From the NCBI GenBank assembly GCA_947579665.1, contig OX388349.1, positions 24,832,459-24,896,458 of the forward strand: a stretch of DNA of 64,000 nucleotides. The letters are read 5' to 3'. The position numbers and the translations under genes were made by a program. This stretch comes from Sympetrum striolatum (Eukaryota; Arthropoda; Insecta; Odonata; Libellulidae). Each line of letters starts with the position of its first letter. Within the stretch, counting starts at the first letter, position 1. Of the stretch, positions 9,316 through 20,300 are shown piece after piece. The notes below the pieces were generated by a model that did not search any database, was not told the origin of the DNA, and saw nothing but the letters and a program-made list of their open reading frames with translations.

Positions 9316-10394
9316 GCCGTTCGGGCCCTCCTCGGCGGGAGCGGCTCGGGGTGCGGATCCTCGGCGGGTTGTTGACGGGGTGGCGGCTGCTGCGGGGGAT
9401 TTCCTCTCCTCCGTGGCTGCTGGTTGGTCCGGTTGTGCGGGTGCGGCGGTTGGTGCGCCGGCCGTCTCTGCGGTTGGTTCCTCTGAGGGCGGGCAGGAGC
9501 GCGGTACCCGTCTTCCCAGGGCCGGGCGCCGTATAGTGGCGGTGGTTGTCTGTCATTCCGGTGGTGCCGCCAATGGTGCCGCATGTGTTGGGGCGGCGGT
9601 GGTGGTGGTGGTGGTGGCGGAAGCGGGGGCCAAGGTCCTCGTCCATGGTCCGGCCATCGGATGCCGGGTGGCGGGCGTCTCATTTGGGGGCCTGGGTGCG
9701 GCCACGGTCCGTCGCGGCGCGGTATTACATTCCGCCGCCATTCCTCCTCCCTTCTTCGGTCATCTGGTGGTGGTCTTCTCCTCCGGTCTGGTCTCGGGGG
9801 GCGTTGGGGGAGCGGCGCCTGGTTCCGCTCCCTTCTTTCCCTCCTCATCCTGTTTCTGCGGGACTCCACCGTTCGCCAAGGTGGCTGCTGCTCCCTTTCG
9901 ATGGCCGGGAGTCGTTCGTTCATGCGCCTTTGTGGTGGCGCCATCTCCGTGGCCGGTTTGGGAGGCTCACGGATATTTTGAATTTCGCGCCGCGGTCCGC
10001 GGTCGTGGCGCTTTTCAGTGGGAATACGGGGCTGCGGGGGTGGCTTCCTGATCCTCTGCTCCTTAGTAAGCCAATGCAGAGGCGTTTGGGTGCCTGCGGT
10101 TCTCAGGAGGAGGAATTCCTCCGTCTTTGGAGGAGCACTGCGCGGTCTTCCCCGCTTTTTCCCGCTTATTACGAACGACTCCCTTCCGAGGCGGGCCGCC
10201 GCTCGTCGAGCGTCGGCGGAGATGGTGGGCGGTGGGATGGTGGTGGCGGCCGTGAGGAGATCACGGATCCATGCATCCTCGTCTACTGCCTCCGTGCTGG
10301 TAGAGGCCACGGCATTCCGCCTTGCGGCCACGGAGGCCCGCGATTGACCCCTCGGGTCCGGAGTCATGCTCTCTCCGATTTTCATTCCGTTCAA
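9249..10394 (-). CDS. M-A ORF1: Pro/Arg-rich protein
   Basis: This upstream protein of the tandem REL family has about 380 residues and no recognised domain. The conserved N-terminal block contains SPEARRAAARLGRE-like and LLRTAGTQTPLHW motifs. It is followed by basic, proline-rich sequence with RPPPGIRWPDHGRGPWPP and a run of about ten prolines. The end is MVWENGKWWLL. The homologous ORF1 of P-E starts at MKIGES, so the ATG at 10385 is a better start than 10394. A basic, low-complexity protein could bind RNA, but that is inference. Histidine-rich translations seen over the same DNA are the -1 frame of the proline tract. Confidence 0.7.
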   Translation of the reverse strand: MNGMKIGESMTPDPRGQSRASVAARRNAVASTSTEAVDEDAWIRDLLTAATTIPPPTISADARRAAARLGRESFVISGKKRGRPRSAPPKTEEFLLLRTAGTQTPLHWLTKEQRIRKPPPQPRIPTEKRHDRGPRREIQNIREPPKPATEMAPPQRRMNERLPAIEREQQPPWRTVESRRNRMRRERRERNQAPLPQRPPRPDRRRRPPPDDRRREEEWRRNVIPRRDGPWPHPGPQMRRPPPGIRWPDHGRGPWPPLPPPPPPPPPPQHMRHHWRHHRNDRQPPPLYGARPWEDGYRAPARPQRNQPQRRPAHQPPHPHNRTNQQPRRRGNPPQQPPPRQQPAEDPHPEPLPPRRARTAWSRDQRPECHMVWENGKWWLL

Positions 10395-11393
10395 TTTCTG
10401 TATCCCGTTTCTTGGCGGGAAGGTGGGGAATCGGGGGTCAGGTGCGACGATCGAGGTATTTCGAGCGCCCGTATGGCCGTAAACGGACGTTTCGGAGTGC
10501 GCTCTTAATTCCCCTTTCGCCGACCAAAATTAAACCTCTTGGGCTATCCGCGAGAGTGAAGCTCTACGACGGATAGTTTAGTCACGGCCCGGAAAAACGA
10601 GAGGTGCAATATGCGTTTAAACCTCCGGCAATTAAATGCCTATGGGCCGCAACTTGCACGGGCCCGAGTGAGGCTCGACGCCGTGCTGTCCCGACGGCGG
10701 GTGATGCCCGTCGATCTGCCTAGTACCGGTGAGGCCGGTCTAAAGAAGGGCGGGAAGTTGTGCGACCGTTACGAGTGACGCATAACGGCCGCAGCTCCGG
10801 AGTCGACACCCGGCTGAAGGCGAGGTTGTCGGAATTGCGCGACGGAGGCCCCAATGGGCCTTTCGTCCAAGTCGAGCGCGGCACCCTATAAAGAAGGGAG
10901 GAGCAGAAGCTTGGCTCTATGAAGCGGGGAGTTAAGCTCCTCGGCCGCTTCTACGCAATTCGCTGGGTGCCGAGACGCGGCATTGGCAGTGCAAGGGGGA
11001 GCGGGGGTTTGGAAGTGTGGAGTGACGCTCCACAAAGCACTTCCGTCGCAGGTTGGGGCCTTAGGGGCTTGCCAACCACCGAATTTCAGAGGGAAATTCA
11101 GTCAACTAACTGAACCCGGGATTACTTCCCCCTCGTGAGAGGGGTTTTCAAGACACCGGCAGTTCAGCGCAAGGCGACAATTCCTATTCTGCCGGAATCC
11201 CTTTTCCCGGGCTCAAATCCGTACTACCTCTTTTAAAAAGAGGGTTCCTAGGAGCGCCGATAGAGGGACACAAGCAGAAAGGACAAAGGCATGCAAGGGG
11301 AAGCAAGAGAAAGGGCACCGAACAATATACTTACTTAAAACGGCAAACAGGAACCTACGATCGACCTAGACCCTACAACTAAGACCATAGTAC
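10395..11393 (-). promoter_or_regulatory. M-A structured 5' UTR
   Basis: This leader of about 1 kb is GC-rich, lacks a convincing sense ORF and is conserved in all five copies. It begins with the segment complementary to U2 (11369-11393, one extra change in this copy) and contains several strong hairpins. An opposite-strand 64-codon ORF at 10919-11113 is not kept in P-D or P-E. Confidence 0.6.
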
Positions 11394-11808
11394 TTTATTT
11401 TAAACTCATAATCAATATACAAGATATTTGCAGGTCTCTGCAGTTTAGAGCCTTGCGGCGCAACCCCATATACCGTAAACGGCTGGGTGCGGTTGAATTT
11501 AAGCACTGTTCCCCATCAGCCTTTTTTTTAATTATTTACAAGTTTCATTTATTTACAAAATTTTACTATTTGCGGCTGATTTAAAGCTAGGATCATGCGG
11601 CCCGTTTGTTTGGGTCCGCATACAATGGGGATACAGTGAAAAAGGAATTTTAAAATAATTTTCATTGACATAGATATGGTTATTCATACAGTATATAATT
11701 TCCCTGGCCTTACAATAATTAAAATTTTTCATTTATACAACGACAATTCCCTATGGCCAGGGTGCAAGATTTTCTGGATTATTCTCATTATTTCCATTGT
11801 CAATTTAT

Positions 11809-14800
11809 TTATTCTGCCTCCGTGGGATGCCGGGCGAGCGGGTCTTCCGCCGGTTCGCCGTCCGCTCCGGTCCTCGCCGTCGTGGCCTGGTACTGCCGCA
11901 CCCCGGTGATGTGTTCCACGTAAATGTCCCGCGACCATCTGACTGCCGCGGAGATCATTTGACGCTGCAGCCCGGGGATGCGGCGCTTCGGGATCCGGAG
12001 GCGGCGAAGGAGGGCGTCGTTGGCTGCATCCCAGGACCCGAGGGCTCCCACGACGAGGGCGTCCAGATGGACCTCAGCGGCTCCTCGGTGCCGCTCCCGG
12101 AGACGCTCAGTACAGGCTGCGTATTTCTCCCTCTTGGCTGCTCTGGCTGCGTCTAAGGCCTCCTGTCGGTTGTCGAAGGGCACCGTGACGTCGACGATGT
12201 GGAAGGGGCCGTCCAGTCCTTCCGACGCCACGATGTCCGGCCGCAGGAGGGATGGGTCCCCTCGGATGCGGCGGTCCTGCCTCACGGTCCAGTCCTTCGG
12301 GAGGGCTGCGACGAGGAGCTCCTGTATGGCGTTGTGGCGTCTCGTCCATGCTGCGGAGTGCGTGGCGCAGTGGTTGAGCACGTGCGGCAACGTCTCGTCG
12401 GCGGTCCCGCATCGTCTGCATCTCGTGTCCCCCCTGGCCGCTCCTCTGCGCGCGGCGTTCAGTGGGAGCACGTTGAGTCTCGTCCTATGCACGAATCGCC
12501 AGTCGCAGAAGCGGGTGTGGGCCCCTTCCTGCACGAAGTGGGAGCTGGCGGGATGGCGGGTGGCAGCATGGAACACCTTTCCCTGGTCGGGCTTTTCGAT
12601 GAGGTTTCTCCTCCATTTCTCTTCGACGGCGCCCCTCATGAGTGTGCAGATCATGTGGCGGTGGGTGGCGGGGATCCGGAGGACTTCTGCGGTGGGGGTG
12701 GGGTTGGTGATGAGAACACCCAAGCCGTGTTCTGCATCGTTCCATTCCCACTGAGGTCCGCACCATTTCTGCAGGGAGCGGGTGGCTTTCCTCGTCCGCG
12801 ACCAAAGGGATGCGGCGTCTCCCACGTCCGCTCCGAGTCGTCCGTCGGTGGATCCCGAGAGGTAGGCCGCCAGGGTTGCATTGTTGGGCGCGGGTGCGTC
12901 GCGGCCCGTCTTCCTGTGCACCATGTCCCGCAGGCCGTTCCATGCCAGGTCCTTGGTGAATGGATCCCGACAGGTGAGCATTCGGAAGGCCTGCGTGATG
13001 CACAGGATGTCCTTGAGGGTTGACGGCGGGAAGAAGCCCGCTCCTCCTAGGCGCGGCGGCAGGTGGCACAGTTCGCGGCTTCCTCTCTGCGGGAGGGCGA
13101 GCATCTCGCGGGCCGTTTCCGCGAGACTCCTTTCCAGTTCGGCCAGTTCCTTCTTCGGGAAGTCCGCGATGCGCAGGTGGAAGTCCAGCCGGGAGAGGAG
13201 GAAGACTCTCACCGCATCCATCTTTTGCCATGGTGCGAGTTGGCTCCCTCGGACGGCGGCCAAGTCCCGCAGGAATGCGGCGAGGACCTCCTGTGGCGCC
13301 TCCCGGACTTTCCACCCTTTCGGCGCTCCGAGGTATTTATACGATTCTCCCTCCGTCAGCGCTCGCATGGTTCCCCCTTGTATGTGGAAAATGGTTTCTT
13401 GAATTCTTCTTCTGCTCCCGTGGTGCGTCAGATGAAGGGTTGCGCATTTGCGGGGTTGAAACCTTAGGCCGCTCCATGTGGCGGCGGTGCTGATGGCGTG
13501 CAGGAGGATGTTCAGTGCCCCTGCACTGCGGCCGAGGAGCACCAAGTCGTCCGCGTATGCGAGGATGCATACGTTGGTGCCCCCGACCGCGTATCCCGCC
13601 GTCGACCGACGCGCCAATGCCGCCCTGAGCATCGGTTCGATGGCGAGATTGAAGAGGAGGGGTGAGAGCGGGTCTCCTTGCCGCACCCCCTTGTGGATCC
13701 TGATTTCTGCCGACGTTCCTGCGGCCGCCTCCACTCTGGTGGTCACCCCCTCGTACATTCCGCTGATGAGACGGACCATGGCGTTGGGCATTGCCATGTC
13801 CGTCAGCACCCGGACGAGATGCTGGTGCGGGAGGGAGCCGAAGGCGTCGGCCAGGTCGAGCCATGCTATGGCTATCTCCTTCCCATTTCGTCTTGCATCC
13901 TCCGTCGCGGCGTTGAGCACGAAGTTGTGCTCGAAGCACCCCTCCGCTCCGGGGATGAAGCCCTTCTGGAATGGGAAGGAGATGCTGTGGCCCCTCATCG
14001 CCCATTCGTGTATCCTCTCTGCGAGTATCCCGGAGAATGTCTTTCCGAGGGTTGACTGCAGAGCGATGGGTCTCCAGTTGGTCACGTCCTGCTCCTCTCC
14101 TCCTTTGTGGAGCAGGACCGTGCGGCTCGCTTTCCACGCTCGTGGAATTTTCTCCTGTTCGACGCAGCGATTGAAAAGAGCGGCCGTTATTCTTCCGTCC
14201 GGGTCGATCTTCTTCCACGCCCGGTACGGGATGCCGTCTGGGCCTGGGGTGGTGTTGCCGGCGCGGGAGAGCCGGTCCAACACTTCTGCGGGGGAGATGG
14301 CTCGCAGGAGTCGCTCTTCTTCTCCGGCGACGCGGGATGGCACCATTTCCGGGACAGTGGACGGTGCGGGGCCTTCGTTGGTCGGCGGCGGCGGGCAAGA
14401 GAAGTGTCCTTCCAGGGTGCGGAGGGCTATTGGGCAGTCCGGCGAGGGGGCTTCGGTCGTCATCTTGAAGGCCCTCCTTTTGTCGATTCTATAGGTTCGT
14501 TGAATTTCCGCCGCTGTCGTTTGCCTTATCGCCTTTCTTCTGCGCGGCGCTGTGGAGCGCGGCTTGGCTTTGGAGGCGGCTGCTGCGGCCGCGGCGAATT
14601 CCTCGTGGATGGCCTCCATCTCATCCCATTCCCCGTCTCGCAGGATGCCGAGGCGGATCTCCCACATCATCTGCTCGTCGGTGGGCTCGACGACGGGGAT
14701 GGTTCGCGGCGCTCTTCTCCTCACGATGGACGCCTCTGGTATCGCCATCGTGGTGCGGTCGCCGGTGGTGCGGGCTGCTCCGATTCTTCTTATTCTGTGA

Positions 14801-15084
14801 TCCACCATCGCCCCTGCTCCCACACCATTTGGTATCAGGGCCCCTGCTCCACGCCGTTTGGGCCCTCGTCGGCTGGAGCGGCTCGGGGTGCGGAGCGTCT
14901 GCGGGTGCTCGGAGGGGTTCTTCTCTCCGCCGCTGCGGCTCGGGACGGTTCCTCCGTCGTTGCGGCCGTTCGTCTCTCCTTGGGTGCGGTTGTGGTGGTG
15001 GTGCTGGTCGGAACGGTCGTCGTTGCGGGTGCCATTGTCGGTTGGGGGGCGCGTGGTAATCTCTTTCCCACGGTCGTGCACCAT
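11809..15084 (-). CDS. M-B ORF2: reverse transcriptase with REL endonuclease
   Basis: This is a full-length replicase, 1091 residues if read from 15084. The part homologous to other copies begins near the ATG at 14808, giving about 999 residues. The order is NWRPIALQS, WLDLADAFGSLPHQ, GVRQGDPLSPLLFN, AYADDLVLLG, the CCHC knuckle (CRRCGTADETLPHVLNHC) and the REL nuclease (RPDIVAS, then HIVDVTV). It ends with ARHPTEAE, the native C-terminus that M-A lost. No stop or frameshift is seen. The extra upstream 92 codons overlap ORF1 in the -1 frame and are low-complexity, so they may not be translated as such. Confidence 0.9.
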   Translation of the reverse strand: MVHDRGKEITTRPPTDNGTRNDDRSDQHHHHNRTQGETNGRNDGGTVPSRSGGEKNPSEHPQTLRTPSRSSRRGPKRRGAGALIPNGVGAGAMVDHRIRRIGAARTTGDRTTMAIPEASIVRRRAPRTIPVVEPTDEQMMWEIRLGILRDGEWDEMEAIHEEFAAAAAAASKAKPRSTAPRRRKAIRQTTAAEIQRTYRIDKRRAFKMTTEAPSPDCPIALRTLEGHFSCPPPPTNEGPAPSTVPEMVPSRVAGEEERLLRAISPAEVLDRLSRAGNTTPGPDGIPYRAWKKIDPDGRITAALFNRCVEQEKIPRAWKASRTVLLHKGGEEQDVTNWRPIALQSTLGKTFSGILAERIHEWAMRGHSISFPFQKGFIPGAEGCFEHNFVLNAATEDARRNGKEIAIAWLDLADAFGSLPHQHLVRVLTDMAMPNAMVRLISGMYEGVTTRVEAAAGTSAEIRIHKGVRQGDPLSPLLFNLAIEPMLRAALARRSTAGYAVGGTNVCILAYADDLVLLGRSAGALNILLHAISTAATWSGLRFQPRKCATLHLTHHGSRRRIQETIFHIQGGTMRALTEGESYKYLGAPKGWKVREAPQEVLAAFLRDLAAVRGSQLAPWQKMDAVRVFLLSRLDFHLRIADFPKKELAELERSLAETAREMLALPQRGSRELCHLPPRLGGAGFFPPSTLKDILCITQAFRMLTCRDPFTKDLAWNGLRDMVHRKTGRDAPAPNNATLAAYLSGSTDGRLGADVGDAASLWSRTRKATRSLQKWCGPQWEWNDAEHGLGVLITNPTPTAEVLRIPATHRHMICTLMRGAVEEKWRRNLIEKPDQGKVFHAATRHPASSHFVQEGAHTRFCDWRFVHRTRLNVLPLNAARRGAARGDTRCRRCGTADETLPHVLNHCATHSAAWTRRHNAIQELLVAALPKDWTVRQDRRIRGDPSLLRPDIVASEGLDGPFHIVDVTVPFDNRQEALDAARAAKREKYAACTERLRERHRGAAEVHLDALVVGALGSWDAANDALLRRLRIPKRRIPGLQRQMISAAVRWSRDIYVEHITGVRQYQATTARTGADGEPAEDPLARHPTEAE

Positions 15085-15910
15085 GCAGTGGCGGTGGTCC
15101 TCTGTTGTCGTGGAACGGCATGCCGCGCCATTGATGCTGAGGCGGCGGTGGTGGTGGTGGTGGCGGGAACGGCGGCCAGGGTCCTCGGCCGTGGTCCGGC
15201 CACCTGATGCCGGGTGGCGGGCGTCTCCTTTGGCCTGGGTGCGGCCATGGTTCGTTGCGACGCTGCTGTCTTTCCTCTCGTTCTCGTCGGCGGTCCGGCC
15301 TCCGCGGGCGCTGGGGGAGCGGCGCTTGGTTCCGCTCCCTTCTTACTCTGCGCATCCGGTTCCTCCTCGACTCCACTGTCTTCCAGGGTGGCTGCGGGTC
15401 TTCTCCTCTGTCCGGCCTGGGTGCGGGCTGCATCTCTTCGTACGCCTCTCCTATTTCCCTCAGTGGCGCTCTCGCTGCGGCTGGCGGCGGAACCCTCCGG
15501 CGGGTTTGAATCTCGCGCCGTTGGCCGTGGCGGTTTTTGGTCGGCGTCGGAGTTGGCGGGGCCCGTTTCCTCAGTCGCTGCTCCTTCGACATCCAGTGGA
15601 GCGGCGTCTGGGTGCCCTCGGTCCTTAGCAAGGTGTATGCATCTGTCCTCGGGGGAACGCTGCTCGTCCTTCCCTCTCGTCTCGTCCGGTGCGTCTCCCT
15701 TGCCAGGCGTGCTGCGGCTCGCCGCGCCTCGGGGGATGGGGCGGGTGCGGGGATGGACGTCGCGGCGGCGAAAAGCTCCTTCAACCATTCGTCTATATCG
15801 CCTATCCCTTCCTCTGTGCTGGTTGAGGCGACGGCGTCCCTCCGCATAGCAACAGCCGCTCTCGTCTGTCCTCGCGGCTCGGGGTTTAGGGTTTCCCCGA
15901 TTTTCGTCAT
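14621..15910 (-). CDS. M-B ORF1: Pro/Arg-rich protein, frameshifted near its end
   Basis: This is homologous to the other ORF1 copies: MTKIGETLNPEPRGQ start, the SPEARRAAARLARE block, LLRTEGTQTPLHWM, then basic proline-rich sequence with a poly-proline run. Other copies end shortly after MVWE.GKWW. Here that motif (MVWEQGRWW) lies in a different frame because of a small deletion just upstream, so this ORF runs on into about 60 unrelated residues. The protein may still be largely functional, as the change affects only the tail. Function is unknown, and RNA binding is a guess from composition. Confidence 0.65.
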   Translation of the reverse strand: MTKIGETLNPEPRGQTRAAVAMRRDAVASTSTEEGIGDIDEWLKELFAAATSIPAPAPSPEARRAAARLARETHRTRREGRTSSVPPRTDAYTLLRTEGTQTPLHWMSKEQRLRKRAPPTPTPTKNRHGQRREIQTRRRVPPPAAARAPLREIGEAYEEMQPAPRPDRGEDPQPPWKTVESRRNRMRRVRRERNQAPLPQRPRRPDRRREREERQQRRNEPWPHPGQRRRPPPGIRWPDHGRGPWPPFPPPPPPPPPQHQWRGMPFHDNRGPPPLHGARPWERDYHAPPNRQWHPQRRPFRPAPPPQPHPRRDERPQRRRNRPEPQRRREEPLRAPADAPHPEPLQPTRAQTAWSRGPDTKWCGSRGDGGSQNKKNRSSPHHRRPHHDGDTRGVHREEKSAANHPRRRAHRRADDVGDPPRHPARRGMG

Positions 15911-17222
15911 CGCTTCGAAAATTGCTATATCCCGCCTTTTTCCTTTTGGCGGGAGAATGGGGAATCGGGGGTCAGGTGCGACGATCGAGGTCTTTCGAGC
16001 GCCCGTATGGCCGTAAACGGACGTTTCGGAGTGCGCTCTTAATTCCCCTTTCGCCGACCAAAATTAAACCTCTTGGGCTATCCGCGAGAGTGAAGCTCTA
16101 CGACGGATAGTTTAGTCACGGCCCGGAAAAACGAGAGGTGCAATATGCGTTTAAACCTCCGGCAATTCAATGCCTATGGGCCGCAACTTGCCCGGGCTCG
16201 AGTGAGGCTCGACGCCGTGCTGCCCCGACGGCAGGTGATGCCCGTTGACCCGTCTAGGACCGGTTAGGCCGGCCTAAAAAAGGGCGGGAAATTGTGCGAC
16301 CGTTACGAGTGACGCATAACGGCCGCAGCTCCGGAGTCGACACCCGGCTGAAGGCGAGGTTGTCGGAATTGCGCGACGGAGGCCCCAATGGGCCTTTCGT
16401 CCAGGTCGAGCGCGGCACCCTATAAAGAAGGGAGGAGCAGAAGCTCGGCTCTATGAAGCGGGGAGTTAAGCTCCTCGGCCGCTTCTACGCAATTCGCTGG
16501 GTGCCGAGACGCGGCATTGCCAGTGCAAGGGGGAGCGGGGGTTTGGAAGTGTGGAGTGACGCTCCACAAAGCACTTCCGTCGCTGGTTGGGGCCTAGGGG
16601 CTTGCCAACCACCGAATTTCAGACGGAAATTCGGTCAACTAACTGAACCCGCGATTACTTCCCCCTCGTGAGAGGGGTTTTCAAGACACCGGCAGTTCAG
16701 CGCAAGGCGACAATTCCTATTCTGCCGGAATCCCTTTTCCCGGGCTCAAATCCGTACTACCTCTTTTAAAAAGAGGGTTCCTAGGAGCGCCGATAGAGGG
16801 ACACAAGCAGAAAGGACAAAGGCATGCAAGGGGAAACAAGAGAAAGGGCACCGAACAATATACTTACTTAAACGGCAAACAGGAACCTACGATCGACCTA
16901 GACCCTACAACTAAGACCAAAGTGCTTATAGAATATATACAATATATTTGCAGGTCTCTGCAGGAAGAGCCTTGCGGCGCAACCCCATACACCGTAAACG
17001 GCGGGGAGCGTTGAAGCTACATGTTGTTCCCCTCAGCCTTTTCTTTAAATATTTACAAGTTATTTACAACAGAATTGAAATTAATGGCTGATTTAAAAAA
17101 ACTAGAGTCATGCGGCCCGTTTGTTTGGGCCACATACAAAGAAAGGGGATACAACATACAAAAAATGAATTTAAGGTAAGAGCATTTCACATTAATTAAT
17201 TATGTACAATATTTATATAAAT

Positions 17223-17285
17223 ACCCTGGCCTTACAATAATAATATATATACATTTATACAATGGCAAATTCCTATGGCCAGGGT
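17223..17285 (-). other. 3' UTR hairpin of M-C
   Basis: ACCCTGGCC (17223-17231) pairs with GGCCAGGGT (17277-17285) across an AT-rich loop. The same 9-bp stem, with changes, is in M-B (near 11703/11756), P-D (60177/60229) and the fragment at 46013/46067. A 3' UTR structure recognised by the RT is expected for target-primed elements. Confidence 0.65.
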
Positions 17286-17319
17286 GCAAGATCTTATTTT
17301 CATTAATTGTCTTTTGTTT

Positions 17320-20300
17320 TCATAGGTCCTCCGCGGGATGCCGGGCTAGGGGGTCTTCCTCCGGTTCACCGTCTGCTCCGGTCCTTGCTGTGGCGACCTG
17401 GTACTGCCGCACCCCGGTGATGTGCTCAACGTAGATGTCTCTGGACCATCTCACGGCGGCGGAGATCATCTTCCGTTGGAGCCCGGGGATGCGGCTCTTC
17501 TGGATCCGGAGTCGGCGGAGGAGGGCGTCGTTGGCGGCATCCCAGGTCCCGAGGGCGCCTACTACCAGGGCGTCGAGGTGGACGTCCGCTCCCTGGTTCC
17601 GCTCCCGAAGTCCCTCTGCAGCGGCGGCGTACTTCTGCAGCTTGGCAGCCCTCGCCGCATCCAGGGCCTCCTGGCGGTTTTCGAAGGGCACCGTGACGTC
17701 GATTATGTGGAAGGGGCCGTCCGGGCTCTCCGACGCCACGATGTCCGGCCGCAGGAGGGATGGGTCCCCTCGGATGCGGCGGTCCTGCCGCACCGTCCAG
17801 GTCCTCGGGAGGGCCTCCACCAGGAGCTCTTGGATGGCGTTGTGCCTCCGGGTCCACGCCGCGGAGTGAGTGGCGCAATGGTTTAGGACGTGCGGGAGCG
17901 TCTCCTCCTTGGTCCCGCAGCGCCTACACCGCGTATCCCCTCTCGCTGCTCCGCGGCGCGCGGCGTTCAATGGTAGGACGTTGAGCCGCGCCCGGTGCAC
18001 AAACCGCCAGTCACAGAAGCGGGTGTGGTTCCCGCTCTGTACAAAATGGGAGCTCGCTGGATGACGGGAGGCCGCGTGGAGGACCTTCCCCTGATCGGGC
18101 TTCTGTACGAGGTTCCGGCGCCACTGCTCTTCGACTGCACCCCTGATGAGGGTGCAGACTTGGTGCCGGTGCGTCGACGGGATACGGAGGACTTCTGCGG
18201 TGGGAGTGGGGTTGGTGATGAGGATCCCCAGACAGTGGTCACCCTCACTCCACTCCCACTGCGGCCCGCACCATCTTTGGAGGGAGCGGGTGGCGCGCCG
18301 CGCCCGCGACCAGAGGGAGGTGGCGTCGCCCACATCCGCTCCGAGGCGTCCTTCCATCGACCCCGAGAGATATGCGACAAGAGTCGCATTATTGGGTGCG
18401 GGGGCGTCTCGTCCTGTCTTTCGGTGGACTGTGTCACGCAGTGCGTTCCATGCCAGGTCTTTTGTGAAAGGGTCCCGGCACGTCAGCATCCGGAAGGCCT
18501 GCGTGACACAGAGGACGTCTTTCAGGATCGACGGCGGGAAGAATCCGGCTCCTCCTAGGCGAGGCGGCAGGTGGCACATCTCGCGGCTTCCTCTCTGCGG
18601 GATGGCGAGGAATTCCCTTGCGGCGGCTGCGAGGCTCTTCTCGAGCGTGGCGAGTTCCTTCTTCGGGAAGTCCGCGATCCGGAGGTGGAAGTCCAGGCGC
18701 GAGAGCAGGAAGACTCGGACCGCATCCAATTTCTGCCACGGAGCCAGTTGGCTTCCGCGCACTGCGGCCAAATCTCGGAGAAATGCGGCCAGAACCTCCT
18801 GTGGTGCCTCTCGCACCTTCCACCCCCTCGGAGCCCCCAGGTATTTGTAGGACTCGCCCTGCTCCAGCGCTCTCATTGTTCCTCCTTGGACTTGGAAGGT
18901 CGTGCCCCGCACGATGCGCCTGCTCGCGGTGTGGGCGAGGTGCAGACTTGCGCACTTCCGGGGTTTGAAGCGCAGGCCGCTCCACGATGCTGCCGCGCTG
19001 ACGGCGTGGAGTAGAATGTCCAGCGCACCTGCGCTTCGTCCAAGGAGGACCAGGTCGTCTGCATACGCCAATATGCAGACGGATGTGCCGCCGAAGGAGT
19101 AGCCCGCCGTCGTCCTTCGGGCGAGTGCCGATCGCAGGATTGGTTCGATGGCCAGGTTGAAGAGGAGGGGGGAGAGTGGGTCTCCTTGCCGCACCCCCTT
19201 GAGGATCGCAATCTCCTTCGTCGTGCCCTCGGACGCCTCGACTCTGGTTGTGACTCCCGCGTACATGTGCTGTATCAGTCTCACCAGGGTATTCGGCATC
19301 GCCATCTCGGACAGCACCCTGGTGAGATGATGGTGCGGGAGTGAGCCGAAGGCGTCGGCCAAGTCAAGCCACGCGACGGCGATCTCCTTCCCGCTTCTTC
19401 TCGCGTCTTCGAGGGCCGCATTGAGCACAAAGTTGTGCTCAAAGCACCCCTCCGCACCCGGAACGAAACCTTTCTGGAACGGGAAGGAGATGCGGTGGCC
19501 CCTCATCGCCCACTCGTGGATGCGGTCGGCGATGAGTCCCGAGAATGTTTTCCCCAAGGTGGATTGTAGGGCAATCGGCATCCAGTTGCTGACGTCCTCC
19601 TCCTCTCCCCCCTTGTGGAGCAGGATGGTGCGGCTCCTCTTCCATCCTGCGGGAATTTTTTCCTGGGCCAAGCAGATATTAAAGGCCGCCGCCATGATCC
19701 GTCCATCCGGGTCAATCCTCTTCCATGCCCGGTATGGAATGCCGTCTGGGCCCGGGGCGGTGTTGCTGGTGCGGGCGAGGCGGTCGAGTACTTCCGCGGG
19801 GGAGATGTCCCGCAGGAGCCGCTCCTCTTCTCCCTCGATCCGCGTTATGGTCGTCTCCGGGATGGTGGAAGGTGCGGGGCCGTCGTTGATGTGTGGCGGC
19901 GGGCACGAGAAGTGCGCTTCCAGCGCGGCGAGTGGTACGGGGCAGTCCGGGGAGGGGGCCTCCGTGATGCTTTTGAGGCCCTCCTCTTGTCCACTCGGTA
20001 GGTGGTCTGCAGCTCCTTAGCCGCGGGTCTGCTGATGGCCTTCCGCCGTCGTGGAGCCGTGGATCTGGGCTTGGCCCGGACGGCGGAAGCCGCGGCTGCA
20101 GTAAATTCCTCAATGATCCGCTCCATTTCCTCCCATTCCCCGTCTTGAAGGATACCCAGCCGGATTTCCCACACCATCTGTTCCTCCGTGGGCTCCGCAA
20201 TCGGGACGGTGCGTGGTGGCCTTCTCCTAGTGATGGAGGCTTCCGGGATGGCCATTGTGGTGCGGTCGCTGGCGGTCCGTGGTGCTCCGATCCTCCTATT

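Larger units (their letters stand above)
6297..11393 (-). mobile_element. REL non-LTR retrotransposon copy M-A
   Basis: This is a nearly full-length copy of the tandem family: 5' UTR 11393-10395, ORF1, ORF2, with the 3' UTR replaced by a Gypsy-1 LTR fragment. The 5' end directly abuts the 3' end of M-B. Both ORFs are open. The RT plus C-terminal CCHC plus PD...D nuclease place it among REL-bearing non-LTR elements (R2/NeSL/Utopia-like). Confidence 0.85.
11394..16925 (-). mobile_element. REL non-LTR retrotransposon copy M-B, full length
   Basis: This is a complete unit of about 5.5 kb between the 5' end of M-A and the 3' end of M-C: 5' UTR 16925-15911, ORF1, ORF2, 3' UTR 11808-11394. The 3' UTR carries the inverted pair CCTGGCC/GGCCAGG (near 11703 and 11756) and the GGGCCGCATGA segment shared with other copies. 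ORF2 is uninterrupted, so this is the best candidate for a recently active copy. Confidence 0.88.

Noticed and set aside
10919..11113. 64-codon ORF opposite to the element, repeated at 16453 and 21973
   Set aside because: In P-D and P-E the ATG is changed and a stop appears early in the frame, so the sequence is conserved as 5' UTR structure, not as a protein.
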